A stretch of 64,000 bases of DNA from Exobasidium rhododendri. Lineage: Eukaryota; Basidiomycota; Exobasidiomycetes; Exobasidiales; Exobasidiaceae. Made by a program: the position numbers and the translations under genes. Below, in pieces: positions 24,589 to 37,507 of the stretch; position 1 is the first letter of the stretch; every line of letters begins with the position of its first letter. The notes beneath the pieces were generated by a model, which saw only the letters and a list, made by a program, of their open reading frames with translations, did not search any database and was not told the DNA's origin. Location of the stretch: NCBI GenBank assembly GCA_026210745.1, contig CP110630.1, positions 3,472,001 through 3,536,000 on the forward strand, written 5' to 3'.

Positions 24589-25157
24589 GTGAACACAGCT
24601 TGGCAGGAATGTAGTGCGTATCGCATCGAAATGATTGTAATAGTAATGGTATTTGTAGGGCAGATGACTTTCCTTCGTTGGGAGTGCAGTGTTTCTGTAC
24701 ATTAGACATCACTAGCAGCTACGCAGTCGGAGTCGGGGTGGTGTGTGCGCCTATGCCGCCGAACGTTGCTTGAGATTGCCGTCGTGCGCTATCGACGCGC
24801 GTCTGGAAGATTACCGAGACGAATAACAAATCCTTGCAGAGACCGACTAGTGCTGGAATTGGCGCAGGTGTTGTGTGGTATAGACCAGACAGGCGCATAA
24901 TAAGAATTTGACTCTTACATACAAATTCGGTCAAGGGACAGTACAATGACAACGTTCAGGGAAGGCATTACTTTTAGTATACGTATACTGTGGAGTATGC
25001 GGTGCTGTGCACGGTGTGTAAAATACAAGAAGAACCTAGATCACTTTACATATATCGCACCTCCTTCCTTTGTCGTCTTCTTCTTTTTCCCTCCTCCTCT
25101 TTTTTTTCTCCTTCCACTCACACACTCACGCACAGAGGAAAAGCAACAAGATCCAGA
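24589..25157 (+). promoter_or_regulatory. SMC4 3' end and aldo-keto reductase promoter
   Basis: No coding region is supported. A 14-bp perfect palindrome lies at 24976-24989. A T/C-rich block at about 25058-25125 precedes the reductase start, with a TATA-like ACATATATC at about 25037. Confidence 0.5.
24976..24989. promoter_or_regulatory. 14-bp perfect palindrome AGTATACGTATACT
   Basis: Self-complementary over all 14 bases, 169 bp upstream of the reductase ATG. Its form suits a dimeric regulator, but no factor is assigned. Confidence 0.45.
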
Positions 25158-26261
25158 ATGGCTGTCTCTACCCTACCTACCGAGTTTACTCTCAACAATG
25201 GAATGAAGATTCCCAGCATTGGATTAGGAACGTGGCAATCACCAAAAGGCGAGGTTCGGGATGCCGTCTGTGCTGCGCTCAAGTCAGGTTACCGGTGAGT
25301 TGTAGCAGGGGATATTCAAACGGATCGATTGCTAGCTGCGCAAAAAGAATGGAGAAGACGCTGACGTGTGAGCTTTCGTCACCGTTTGTATGAATGTAGA
25401 CACATTGATTGTGCCTGGGGATACCAGAACGAGGGAGAAGTTGGCGAAGGAATCAAGAAGAGTGGTGTACCTCGATCGGAAATTTGGGTGACTTCGAAAT
25501 TGTTTGAGTTCCATCATTCTCACGTCAAGCAAGCATGTCAAGATTCTCTCAATCGATTAGGACTAGACTACCTTGATCTGTATTTGATGCACTGGAATGT
25601 AGCTCTTGTGCCAGACGTTCCAGCTGACGGTTCTCTTCCTCAAAAGCCGTTGAAAGAGTCCAATGGAAAGCCCAAAGTTGATGTCGAACTGTCTAACAAT
25701 CCTTTACCTTGTTGGCAAGATTTGGAAAAGCTGGTCGATGAAGGTTTGGTCAAGTCGATTGGAGTGTCGAATTACAACATTCGAAGATTGGAGAGTCTCC
25801 TGAAGGGCGTGCGCATCAAGCCAGTTGTCAATCAAGTAGAACTTTCATTCACTTGCCCACAACCCGAGTTGTTGGCGTACCTGAAAAGCGTCGACATCCT
25901 TCCTCAAGCTTATAGTCCCCTGGGATCTACCGGTGCAAGTCACACCTCCATGGAAGTCGTCGATAAGTTGGCAAAGAAGCACGGCGTGGAAGGTGCAAAC
26001 ATTCTCATTTCGTGGCAAGTCGGTCGAGGAGCAAATCCACTTCCCAAGTCCGTCACGCCTTCTCGAATCGCAAGCAATGGAAAGCTGGTCAATCTCTCCG
26101 CGGAAGAGCTGAAGGAACTCGAGTCTGCTTCCATCGCACAACCTTTCAAGAAGGTATGTGACCAATCGGAAGATTTTGGTTACGACATCTACGAAATGTC
26201 CAACCCCGAGAACAACGACAAGGCTCAGTGGGCAGCCATCAGCCAGAAGAGTCAAAAGTAG
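25158..26261 (+). CDS. Aldo-keto reductase, NADPH-dependent
   Basis: Two exons (25158-25294, 25400-26261), 332 aa, usual for AKR enzymes. The (beta/alpha)8 markers are in order: GLGTWQSP; the catalytic Asp and Tyr in [11 protein letters not shown] (restored across the intron); Lys in WVTSKLF; His in LYLMHWN; then GVSNYN, NQVELS and the cofactor-binding [11 protein letters not shown]. All four catalytic residues are present. Such enzymes reduce aldehydes or ketones with NADPH in the cytosol (xylose/glycerol/aldose-reductase-like group); the substrate is not predictable from sequence. The 5' region has a 14-bp palindrome and a strong T/C tract. Confidence 0.95.
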
Positions 26262-26577
26262 ATTACACGACGAGAAGCAAAATGTACTGGAGATGTCAAT
26301 GTAATCGCAGCCTCGTGCCATCAAATGATTAATCTTCTTCCCATGGAATTTGAATTTCAAGAGATTCGTGTGCCTAGAATGTAAAAATAAAGAAAACGAG
26401 AAAGGAGATGAGCCCAGAGAGTTTCCCGGGTAGGTGAGGAGAGAGGGAGAAGGCTGTAAAGTGACAAGGTGATGAGAGAGAGAGAGAGAAGGAGAGAGAG
26501 AGGAAAAGGGAGAAGAAGTTTCAGAGAATGGAGATAGATGAAAGAGGGTGTAGTGCGGCAAAAAGAAAAGTGTCCAT
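26262..26577. other. Convergent 3' region with GA repeat
   Basis: The 3' ends of the aldo-keto reductase and GFA1 meet here. It holds a (GA)n tract at about 26474-26503 and no supported coding region. Confidence 0.5.
26474..26503. repeat. (GA)n microsatellite
   Basis: GA dinucleotides with two interruptions, between convergent 3' ends. Confidence 0.7.
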
Positions 26578-29141
<2,564 letters not shown>

Positions 29142-30140
29142 GATTCAAGTCGAAAGTCGAAAAATCTGAAATGCGCGAGCCTACTGATCAAAGGAAGCAA
29201 GGGCGCTCGGCAAAGGAAGAGGAGAGTGGGAGAAAGGCAATGCAATCTGTTACGGAACAAGACCTAAAGTGTGCTTCTGAGCGAGAGATGAGAGTCGCGA
29301 AAGAAAGAAAATGGGTGGGGGGGACAACGAAGGAGAAGAGTGTGGTTGGTGTGTGTGAGAGTGAATTTGTTGTCGAGGTTGAGGTTCTTGCGTCGGTCTG
29401 AAGCTTTGCGCGTCAAGGAATGTTGAAAATTTTGCTGCAACGTTCTGTGATCTTGGGGGGGAAAGACGTGCAGTAGCCCTAATGAGCGGTTCCAATTTGA
29501 TTGAGAGATGAAAGGAAACAGAGAACGGAGGGCGGAGAAGAAGAGGGGGAGCAGCAGTGAGATAGAGGTGGTCGAAGGAGCAAAGGGTACGCTTCTATAG
29601 ACGCAGCGTCACTGTTGGTCGGAGTTGCATGGATGGTCGGTCTGTACGAACGAATACGCACCCCTTAAAAATAATATCTAAAATAGGGTCGAATCGTGTT
29701 GCTCTTTCTCCTTTACTATTCGGTGCGGAGCGGCACTGGAGCGGTCTGATTGTTTATGTTTTTTTTTCTGCAGCGATCAATAGTAAAACATTTTGACGCG
29801 ACTAGGCCCTTGACTGCTGGCTGTCTTGGGGCCCCCCGCCTATAGGGATCCGATAAGATATGTACAGAAGAGCCTCCTGAAAGAAAAAGCGTCGAGGTAG
29901 GGTTAGGTGTCTGGCCTTCTTTCGCAGCAACGCAGAGGAGGAAAGGGTCTTATTCGCAATCTCAGACAAGACAAAAATCGTGAGAGGCCATGGGAAAGTG
30001 CACACGCAGAACACACAGAGGGATGTCAGAAGTCGAATGAAACAGGATCTTGAGAAGAGCATGTGAAAATATATATATAGAGAGAGAGAGAGAGAGTAAA
30101 AGAGAAAAAGAGAGAGAGAGAGAAAAGGAACGACGAGCTT
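29142..30140 (-). promoter_or_regulatory. GFA1 upstream region and kinase 3' flank
   Basis: About 1 kb without a supported gene. The part next to 29142 is GFA1 promoter and 5' UTR. The end near 30140 is 3' of the kinase gene and carries AT and GA repeats (30068-30122). The frames seen here lack homology. Confidence 0.5.
30068..30122. repeat. (AT)n followed by (GA)n tracts
   Basis: ATATATATAT joined to a GA run, then a second GA run after an A-rich spacer, just 3' of the kinase stop codon. Confidence 0.75.
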
Positions 30141-32282
30141 CTACTGAGGCTGTATAGGTACAACAACGTGCTTGTGATCACTTGGTTGGCCCACCTCGCA
30201 GACGTGAATGGACTGATACCAAGGATCTTTGAGAATCTCTTCCGTAGCCCATCTACCCTTTGGGTCAGGACACAGCATCTTTTTCATCAAAGGGCGACAT
30301 TCCCTCGGCGACAGATTCGAAAGAGGCGAGGGCGCGGAAGAACCGTGATACGTATGAACGAACTCTTTGAATGTTGGATCCGACATCTTCGCTACTCTCC
30401 AAGGCAATTCTTGAAACTGCATGCAATAGAACACAACAGCAGCGGCCCAGACATCGACTAATCTTGCGTCGTATTCTTTGTGTTCGAATTGTTCCGGTGC
30501 AATGTAAGGCTCACTGCCACACAAGCCTTTGCTGTAGTGCGTCGACTTTTCCCAGCACATTCGGAAAACGTCCGATACTCCAAAGTCAGTGATCTTGATA
30601 TGGCCTGAAGCATCCAACAGCAGATTCTCCGGCTTGATGTCACGATGAGCCACACCCATGCTGTGAAGGTAGGTGATTCCATTCATGGTTTGCTTAAAAG
30701 TGCACTCGACTTCTGCTTGAGACATACCGCCCCGCTTGATCGCCGCATACAGATCTCCTCCAGGGCAATACTCCATCACTTCACACCAATGGCGATTCTC
30801 GTCTTGCACCAGATCGACCGTCTCAACAATGTTGATATGATGCAACGTGGAAGAGATGCAGAATTCAGACGTCAGCTTCTTGACATACTCCTTCTCTGTC
30901 TCGTTCTTGCGTCTTTTTCGAAATTCCTTGACGGCGTATAGCTTTTCAGTACTTCGGTCCCACTTGTGAGCCAGTCGCACGACTGCCGTCGCTCCTTTGC
31001 CGATCGCTGCCTTTTCACACACACCGTACTTCTTCAACAGACTAGCCGTTTCACCCTTTCCAGTCTCGCTGCCTCCCTTCTTGCTTCCTTTGTTGCTTCC
31101 ACCGTCCCCTGAAGTATTCGAACCTCGACGACTGAGTTTCGGAGCGGAGCCCATGATCATATCACGTAAAGTGCTGCTTGCACTCGATTTGGCATCCCCG
31201 TCCTTTTTCTCCTTTTTTCCTTTTGCATCCGTCTTGCCACCCTTTGCTTCCCAATCTCGCAGAGCAGCTGTGGTGAGCGGATTTCCTCCTTCGACGGAGT
31301 CTTTGTCTTTCCCATTTCTCTTGATGCTGACGTTCCGACTAGGTGGCTGGCTGGACGAGGGACTGGCGGTGGCGGCCACTTGCATTCCTTGAATGGCGCT
31401 TGTCAAACCGGGATCGACTTGACCTTCGTGGGCAGAGGGGCTTCCAGGCGGGGTCGACCCTCGACTGGACATCGATCGAATATTGAAATCCTGTGGTCGG
31501 AAAGCTGGACTTCTGGACGGTGAAGCGTCGGGAATTCTTCCTTTAGCACCATCAGAAGATGACAGCATACGACGTAGCATTCCGCGATTATCCTTCTCGA
31601 CTGCACCCTTGGGCTCCGGAGACGACGAAACTACCGGGGGAGTGGGTTGAGCCGCCTTTTCCTTGGCATTATTGCCTCCATTGACCAGCAAGCTACCACC
31701 ACTACTGACTTTCGTAGTTGAAGATGATTTCGGCTTAGGGGACATGGCACGAGGAGGGGGAGACAAGGGTCGAGCAGAGGGACTTGTGCTACTGCTGTCA
31801 CTCGTGCCATTTGCGCCGTCCATGACGACCGTCGATCCTGGTGTCAGAGCGGCGACTTTAGTCCCAATCGAAGTGGCTTTCTCCTCTGTTCCTTCTTTTC
31901 CCGTTTGTCCCATAACTTTGTGATCATACGGACTCTGTTCTCGAACCAATTCTAAATTCTTTGAGTCGTGCTTGACAATCGATCCGTCCCTACTTTGCAT
32001 TCCTCCTAGTCTGCGTTTTGGATATTGCATCTTTTCAGGCGAAGGTGGTCGGGACACGTTCGATTCGGTCTCGCTGTCTGACAACATCTCTCTTGCCAAT
32101 CTTTCTCGTTCTTCAACTTCGTTTCCCCCTTTTCCCCGAGCGTAGTTGCTCACCATACTCATGAGTGGGCGTTTTATAGATTCGGTGAGGTTGTTGGCAC
32201 TTGGAGGAGACGAAGACGTGATACTGGAAGCAGGAGTAGCGGTGCTGGCGGCATCCACCGACGTCGCTGCTGAATTTGTCAT
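30141..32282 (-). CDS. HAL/SAT4-type serine/threonine protein kinase
   Basis: Single exon, 713 aa. Residues 1-400 are low complexity, Ser/Pro-rich and probably disordered, with many potential phosphosites. The kinase domain is about 420-705: GKGATAVVRLA (glycine loop), AVKEF (ATP-binding Lys), EVMEYCPGGDLY (hinge), HRDIKPENLLL (catalytic loop), ITDFGVSD (DFG) and IAPEQF (APE). All catalytic residues are present. YCPGGDLY and the activation segment fit the fungal NPR/HAL family (Sat4/Hal4, Hal5). In yeast these kinases stabilise plasma-membrane nutrient and potassium transporters. The subgroup is inferred by eye. Confidence 0.88.
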   Translation of the reverse strand: MTNSAATSVDAASTATPASSITSSSPPSANNLTESIKRPLMSMVSNYARGKGGNEVEERERLAREMLSDSETESNVSRPPSPEKMQYPKRRLGGMQSRDGSIVKHDSKNLELVREQSPYDHKVMGQTGKEGTEEKATSIGTKVAALTPGSTVVMDGANGTSDSSSTSPSARPLSPPPRAMSPKPKSSSTTKVSSGGSLLVNGGNNAKEKAAQPTPPVVSSSPEPKGAVEKDNRGMLRRMLSSSDGAKGRIPDASPSRSPAFRPQDFNIRSMSSRGSTPPGSPSAHEGQVDPGLTSAIQGMQVAATASPSSSQPPSRNVSIKRNGKDKDSVEGGNPLTTAALRDWEAKGGKTDAKGKKEKKDGDAKSSASSTLRDMIMGSAPKLSRRGSNTSGDGGSNKGSKKGGSETGKGETASLLKKYGVCEKAAIGKGATAVVRLAHKWDRSTEKLYAVKEFRKRRKNETEKEYVKKLTSEFCISSTLHHINIVETVDLVQDENRHWCEVMEYCPGGDLYAAIKRGGMSQAEVECTFKQTMNGITYLHSMGVAHRDIKPENLLLDASGHIKITDFGVSDVFRMCWEKSTHYSKGLCGSEPYIAPEQFEHKEYDARLVDVWAAAVVFYCMQFQELPWRVAKMSDPTFKEFVHTYHGSSAPSPLSNLSPRECRPLMKKMLCPDPKGRWATEEILKDPWYQSIHVCEVGQPSDHKHVVVPIQPQ

Positions 32283-33349
32283 TTTCTCGAGTGCTTACTC
32301 GTACAGATGTGTTTTTGCGCGTGTGTATGGTCGATATACTCTCTGGGCAAGAGGCAAAAGGTATGGAGTGTACAAGCGAGTGCGATGTCAAGCCGGTTGT
32401 ATGCTCGAACGAGGAAGACGTGACTTCGATTGCTGATTTTGACTGCTTTCAAACACTATGCTATGTGGCTGATCATAGTAAAGCGCAATTTGAGAGTGAA
32501 GGCGAGATGAAGGGCGGGCAAAGTGAGAGTGGCGAGACCAGAGAGGTAGTGCAGCAAAGGAGCGATTGACACACCAAAACCTCTTCGTGCCTGACCTTGT
32601 ATATCTCCGTTGGCAAGTGGAGGGCTGTCTACTTGAGGATGGTGGAGGGATCGAAAGAGAGAAACGAGTCCTCGCGAGTCTTGAACTCCCACAACGAAAT
32701 GATTCCGATGGCGTGTCCCCCTCTCCTCGAAAGAAGGAGATATTCCCTCTTCTTTGCGTCTCTTTTCACCGCCTTTGCTCTTTCGACGTCCAACCGGGTT
32801 TTGGCCAAGAAGAACGACTTGAATCGAAGGGTACGGAAGTGTCGACGGAAGTAAGAAAGCGAAGGAGCAGAAGGGATGAGCGGTACACAAAACAGGCGAT
32901 CAAAGGTAGGGCTTCGCCTCGCCTCTCTTTATTTGACGGTGTATGGCACACAGGATCACTTGATCATCTACCGTATTTTCTACCTCTATTTTTTTCCTCT
33001 GATTTGTGAAGTGGTTTTGGCCCTACCCTTTCCTTACCTAGGAATTCCTAAATCCGAGATTTTTGCGAAATTGTATTCGTAATTTTCCCTCTTTAATCTT
33101 TCCGTCCTTTACTTTTCCACACTTGTTACAGTGCGGGCGACCAATCCATGACATGGGCAGAGGGCACGCACGACATCGCGCGTGGCGGACTTGGTAGCGG
33201 CTGGACAAAGACACGGCTAATCTTATCTGCGCGATGCAATATCCTACATTGCAAGTAGGGGTGAGTATTCGTCATAAATTTAAGTCTACATCAAGGGGAG
33301 GATTCAACAGAAGGATAGGGCGAAGTCGCGAAGAGCGCCTGTGATGCCC
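32283..33349 (-). promoter_or_regulatory. Kinase promoter and RdRP 3' flank
   Basis: About 1.07 kb with no convincing gene; several overlapping frames of 85-150 codons have no recognisable motif. A 12-bp palindrome TAGGAATTCCTA is at 33039-33050. Confidence 0.45.
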
Positions 33350-36300
33350 TCATTTTGCTGCCTTCACTGGACGCAATCGAAGGCAACATGCCGTAGAGGC
33401 GGGAAAGGAAGACAATGGCTGTCCCTCTTGCTTGGCCACTTCCGCTGCCTTCATCGTCAGGAGATCCTGCCATGCGACCTTGAATGCTACTTCTTCATAC
33501 TCACCCGCACGCCCTTCTCCATACGTCTTCTTGAACGCGCAGGCTTCCACGTACAAGCAAGAAGCCAAGAGATGTTTCAGTCTCTGCAATTCATCAATGT
33601 CAATGCGGTCTTGCAAGGTGCAGTCTTCTTCGGGTACGCGCAATCCAGCGATTTGGAATGCCTTTCTTTTATCATGAATCCAGGCTTCGTACTTTGCCGG
33701 AAGTTGGGCAAATGCTCGATCAAGACTATGTGGGCCATCCTGGGCGGCAGGAGCTCTAGCAACTCTCTTTGCCGGTGATTTGCGAGGAGAAGAGCGTTCA
33801 GCGTCTCTTTCCTTGCCGTACCTTCCTCTCACTTCAGAGAACGATGCTAGGATCGACAAGCTATGATCTTTCATGACCTTTGCTTGAACATCGGTGATGC
33901 GATTCTTTCTCACAGCTTCTTCCCAGCGAATGGCCAGATGAGAATCTACCTTGTAGTGATGGGAATGACTTTTACGTTCCAGATCCTTTTTGATAAGATC
34001 TAGTGCCTTGCCGCCTTCCTTCCACATCACGTCGAAGATGTCGTCTTTCAATCCCCTTGCAGGTTGTCGTGTATCGAAGTTGACATACTCTTTTCTTCTG
34101 ACCTTTCGATTCGGGAGAGCTAGATTGTATTTCCTTTCGTCTGCTCTCCACACGTCTTCTTTGATCGTCAAGCCAGTCTTGACACCGTCCATACAGTTGT
34201 TAAATTTGAATGCTATGTCGATTGTCTGCGGGCTTTTTGCTCCATGTTGATAAGTAGCCACTTCATGATACTTTCCGTAATGTCCTCTGCAGTCGTTGAC
34301 GGTCATTACTTTCATGATCTTCCTGCGAAGATTTTCTTCTCGTGTATCGGTGTCGGCTTTGAGAAAGTGCTCGACCAGTTCTGTCTCTCGATCAAAAGCA
34401 TCGTCAATGGTGATAGTCTCCTTGCATGCATCAATGTCAGCATTCCGAAAAGGCTTGACCAACCGCGGCTCCCAAAAGACCCGAACAGTGTCACCATCGT
34501 AATCTCCGCCAGATAGCAAGTCAGCCAACGGACGGTCTCCCTTAGTACTGAAGATGATCACGTCTGCGTATTGCGACAGAGCAGGATAGTGTGTAGCAGT
34601 CACCTTTCGTATGTCGACAGGAGTCAGGCATGGATGTCGAGTAACCAAAACATCCCCTTGCAAGAAGTGTATCCTCTCTCTTGTATCTGGATCAATGGGG
34701 ATGTTGCTACCGAATTGCATTTGAATTTCCCCTTCCTCCAACACGCCTACTGGGTCAGGTATCACGATGACTTCTGTGCTTCTTAAGATCGGAATTTGGT
34801 ACTTCTCCAGCACCCGGTCCAGTCTGAGCTTGAGGGCCTCAATCACGCAGTTGGTGAATGTACGGCTTTCTCCCACTTCACATCCAGCCAACGCCATGTC
34901 GTATGCGTTGCTGGATGGACTTTGACAAGTTGGCTGTTCTGTCATCTTGGCAGGACTGTGGTTCATGTCGTCTATTCCAGCGTCTTCCTCACCTTCCTCC
35001 TCTTGCATATCTTGAAAGGCCCGACTGATGAGGCCTTTTGCTCGAGCCAAATGAAACGTGCCTTGATGTGCCCTACCAATGGAAACACTGCCGAATTCAT
35101 CCATAACTTTTGCTATTTCCAGCCGTCCCGTTCGTTCGTTTGCTTCGCCAAAGATTTGAATGAACATCTGATGCATCTGCTCTGCTTGCATCTTGACGAA
35201 CACGTCGTTGGGCACGCCATTGCTTGCTAGGATGGAGATGATCTGTTTGCTCAAGCTGCTGGGCTTCGTTGGGCCGGGAGTGGCGACGATGTCCAGTACA
35301 CGATGACATTCTTGCGTTCCTCTACCTTGCTGTAATTTCGTCTGACTGCTTCGCACGTCGATCCAGAGCTGGCCAACTTCTCCATCATGAGCGATCCGAT
35401 CAGACGCCAAGTACCAGACGCCCTTTGCACCGCCGTACCTCGCCTGCACAGCTGATGGGGCTTGCTTCAGTCCCAGTGTCTCTGCAATCGCAATCATCAC
35501 TGCTCGACTGACTGGTGCTGCTCCATCTGTCATGACCCTACCCTTCGGACTTACAACGTCGCTCACTTTGTTCATCTGAAGGATACTCGGTCCTGGTATA
35601 GTGGTCGACAGGCCCAAGTGAATTCTCTGCACGAACTTTGCCGTCGTAGAGGTCTTGTTGTCCGTCCACGACCCGTGTCGATTGTAGAAGTCGTAGATTG
35701 GGGTTTTTGAGCTTTTGTCTTCGAAAAAAGTGATAGTGGCCCTTTGCTTACTGGCATTGACTTCGATGAGGATGGGGTGAAACACGCAATCCAGGACGTA
35801 GACCGGTCTTTCGAGGAATTTCTCCAATCTTTGGTTCGGCTTCCCAGCAGAATGCCATGCCTTGAGACGCAAAAACCGGCTACTACCATATTGTCGATGG
35901 AAGCGGCGAGAGGGCTTCAATGACGGCGCTCGTAGACGAATATTGGCTTGACCATCTCTGTCGTCGAAGTACAGGTCACCATCAAAGCTCACTCTACCTC
36001 CCACCCAATTTGTTTCGGGATCGTTCAGGTACCCCCTTCCATTCCGCAGCATCTCTTCTTCTCGATCGACTTCTTTGCAGGCGTCCAAGAGGGCAGGCGT
36101 GATGAATCGAGAAGCACAGAGATGCAGCTCCTTCATCGACGATCCCTCCGACTGCGGATGGAGCAAAAGTTGTAGAGCGTCGAAAGAGGGAAGATGAAGA
36201 AGAGGCCTTGCACCATCTAAACAAAATTGGTCCCAGCTCAGATGTCCGCGAGAAAAGAGGGTGATGAGAAAGAATTTGACCCCGTAGGACAATAGTCGAA

Positions 36301-37074
36301 GAAAGGTATGAGCTTGATGGCGCGAAGCACCTCCGACGTAGTGGCCGTCCGAAGCCGCATTAGACGACGGCGAGCTGGATGGCGGTGAAGTGTCTGAGTC
36401 GGAGGATGTTACTCGGCTCGATGCTGATTGTGCATCCACAACACTAGCAGCAGAGCTATTGCGAGCTGTGCTGGGAGGAAGGGACAATCCTGCTATAGAG
36501 GATGTGGGACTAACGTACTGGCTAAAGGCAACATTTAGACTTGAATCGGACTTTCCAAAGTAGAGTACATCTTCTTCCTCCTCTTCCTCTTCATCGTCTC
36601 CCTCTTCTGAAGACAGATCATCAGACAGAAGCTCGTCTTGAAGGATATGCACGCTTTCGGTAAGATGGAATGCGACACATAACACCCCGGCCGCCTTACT
36701 CACTCGTTTTCCTTCCACCTTTCTCTTTGCAGGTCCGCACCGCACATTGCACATCCTTGTCAAATGCTGATCTTGCCAACTTCTGGCTTGCAACATGCGA
36801 TCCAATAGCCCTTCGCTTCATAAAGTAGCCCTCAAGTCGGTGCAGAGCCGTATGGAGCGAGCTTTTATCTTCCCTCAGAAGTAGCTGTGGGTCGGGAGAG
36901 AGAAAAGCGGCAAGAAATAGGTGATCAGCAGCGACATTGCGTGAATCGCTCATTCAAGCTCCTCCTCAAACTCACTTCGACGTCTTCACATGTAGATTGC
37001 TTCAAGACGACACCGTACCTGTCGACTAGGTAACGCGCAAGATGACTTCCAGATTTCAAGGCGCGCTCAGTCAT
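33350..37074 (-). CDS. RNA-dependent RNA polymerase of RNA silencing (QDE-1/RDR family)
   Basis: Three exons are proposed (37074-36976, 36884-36704, 36636-33350), about 1188 aa. The eukaryotic RdRP core lies in exon 3. It includes VYVLDCVFHPILIEVNAS, RILRSTEVIVIPDP-like sequence before the core, LVTRHPCLTPVDIRKV, and the catalytic loop GGDYDGD (about residue 804), in which the Asp residues bind metal. The acidic N-terminal region before the core is poorly conserved in the family. The enzyme makes double-stranded RNA from single-stranded templates to feed Dicer/Argonaute silencing. Dicer and Argonaute genes are not in this window. The core is certain. The first two exons rest on splice consensus and phase only, and the start could lie further upstream. 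It is head-to-head with RPC34. Confidence 0.92.
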
Positions 37075-37507
37075 AATAGGTGTCCTGAAGATCGAGTGAC
37101 CTTCATCTCTGCGGGCCCCTCTCTTATGGGAGGTGTGAGAGGCTGCCAAGTGTCAATAATTCACGGTACTATCTACCCTGGGCGTATATCCCGGTGTGAT
37201 TTTAGCGGACGGAGAGCGGAAGACACCCCCTCCGTGCAGAGGAAGGATGGCTATCACCCATGTATACATACTCAAGTGCTCCCGTCGGAAGAACGGCCTG
37301 TCCTGATGAGATCCCTCCAGTGGCTTGTGCTCAATTTCTGAAAAAAAAAGTATAGAGCTCAACACACGTGTCGTAGCGCACGAAAGCGTCCTTCTCGAGA
37401 TTTTTTTGGACGGTGTCAAAGCGATAATAAGGTCATTAGGTGGTGGTACGCTCTGTGTCTGAAGGTTTCCTCACGAAGGGCCTCATTCGCAAGAAGAGAA
37501 GATCCGG
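37075..37507. promoter_or_regulatory. Divergent RdRP/RPC34 promoter
   Basis: A shared region of about 430 bp with an A9 run at 37341 and the E-box CACGTGTC at 37365-37372. No coding region is supported. Confidence 0.5.
37365..37372 (+). promoter_or_regulatory. E-box CACGTGTC in the RdRP/RPC34 promoter
   Basis: The same 8-mer as in three other divergent promoters of this window. It is followed by GTAGCGC. Confidence 0.45.

Noticed and set aside
32566..33009. 147-codon frame upstream of the HAL-type kinase
   Set aside because: No recognisable motif, overlapping frames on both strands of similar length; treated as intergenic.
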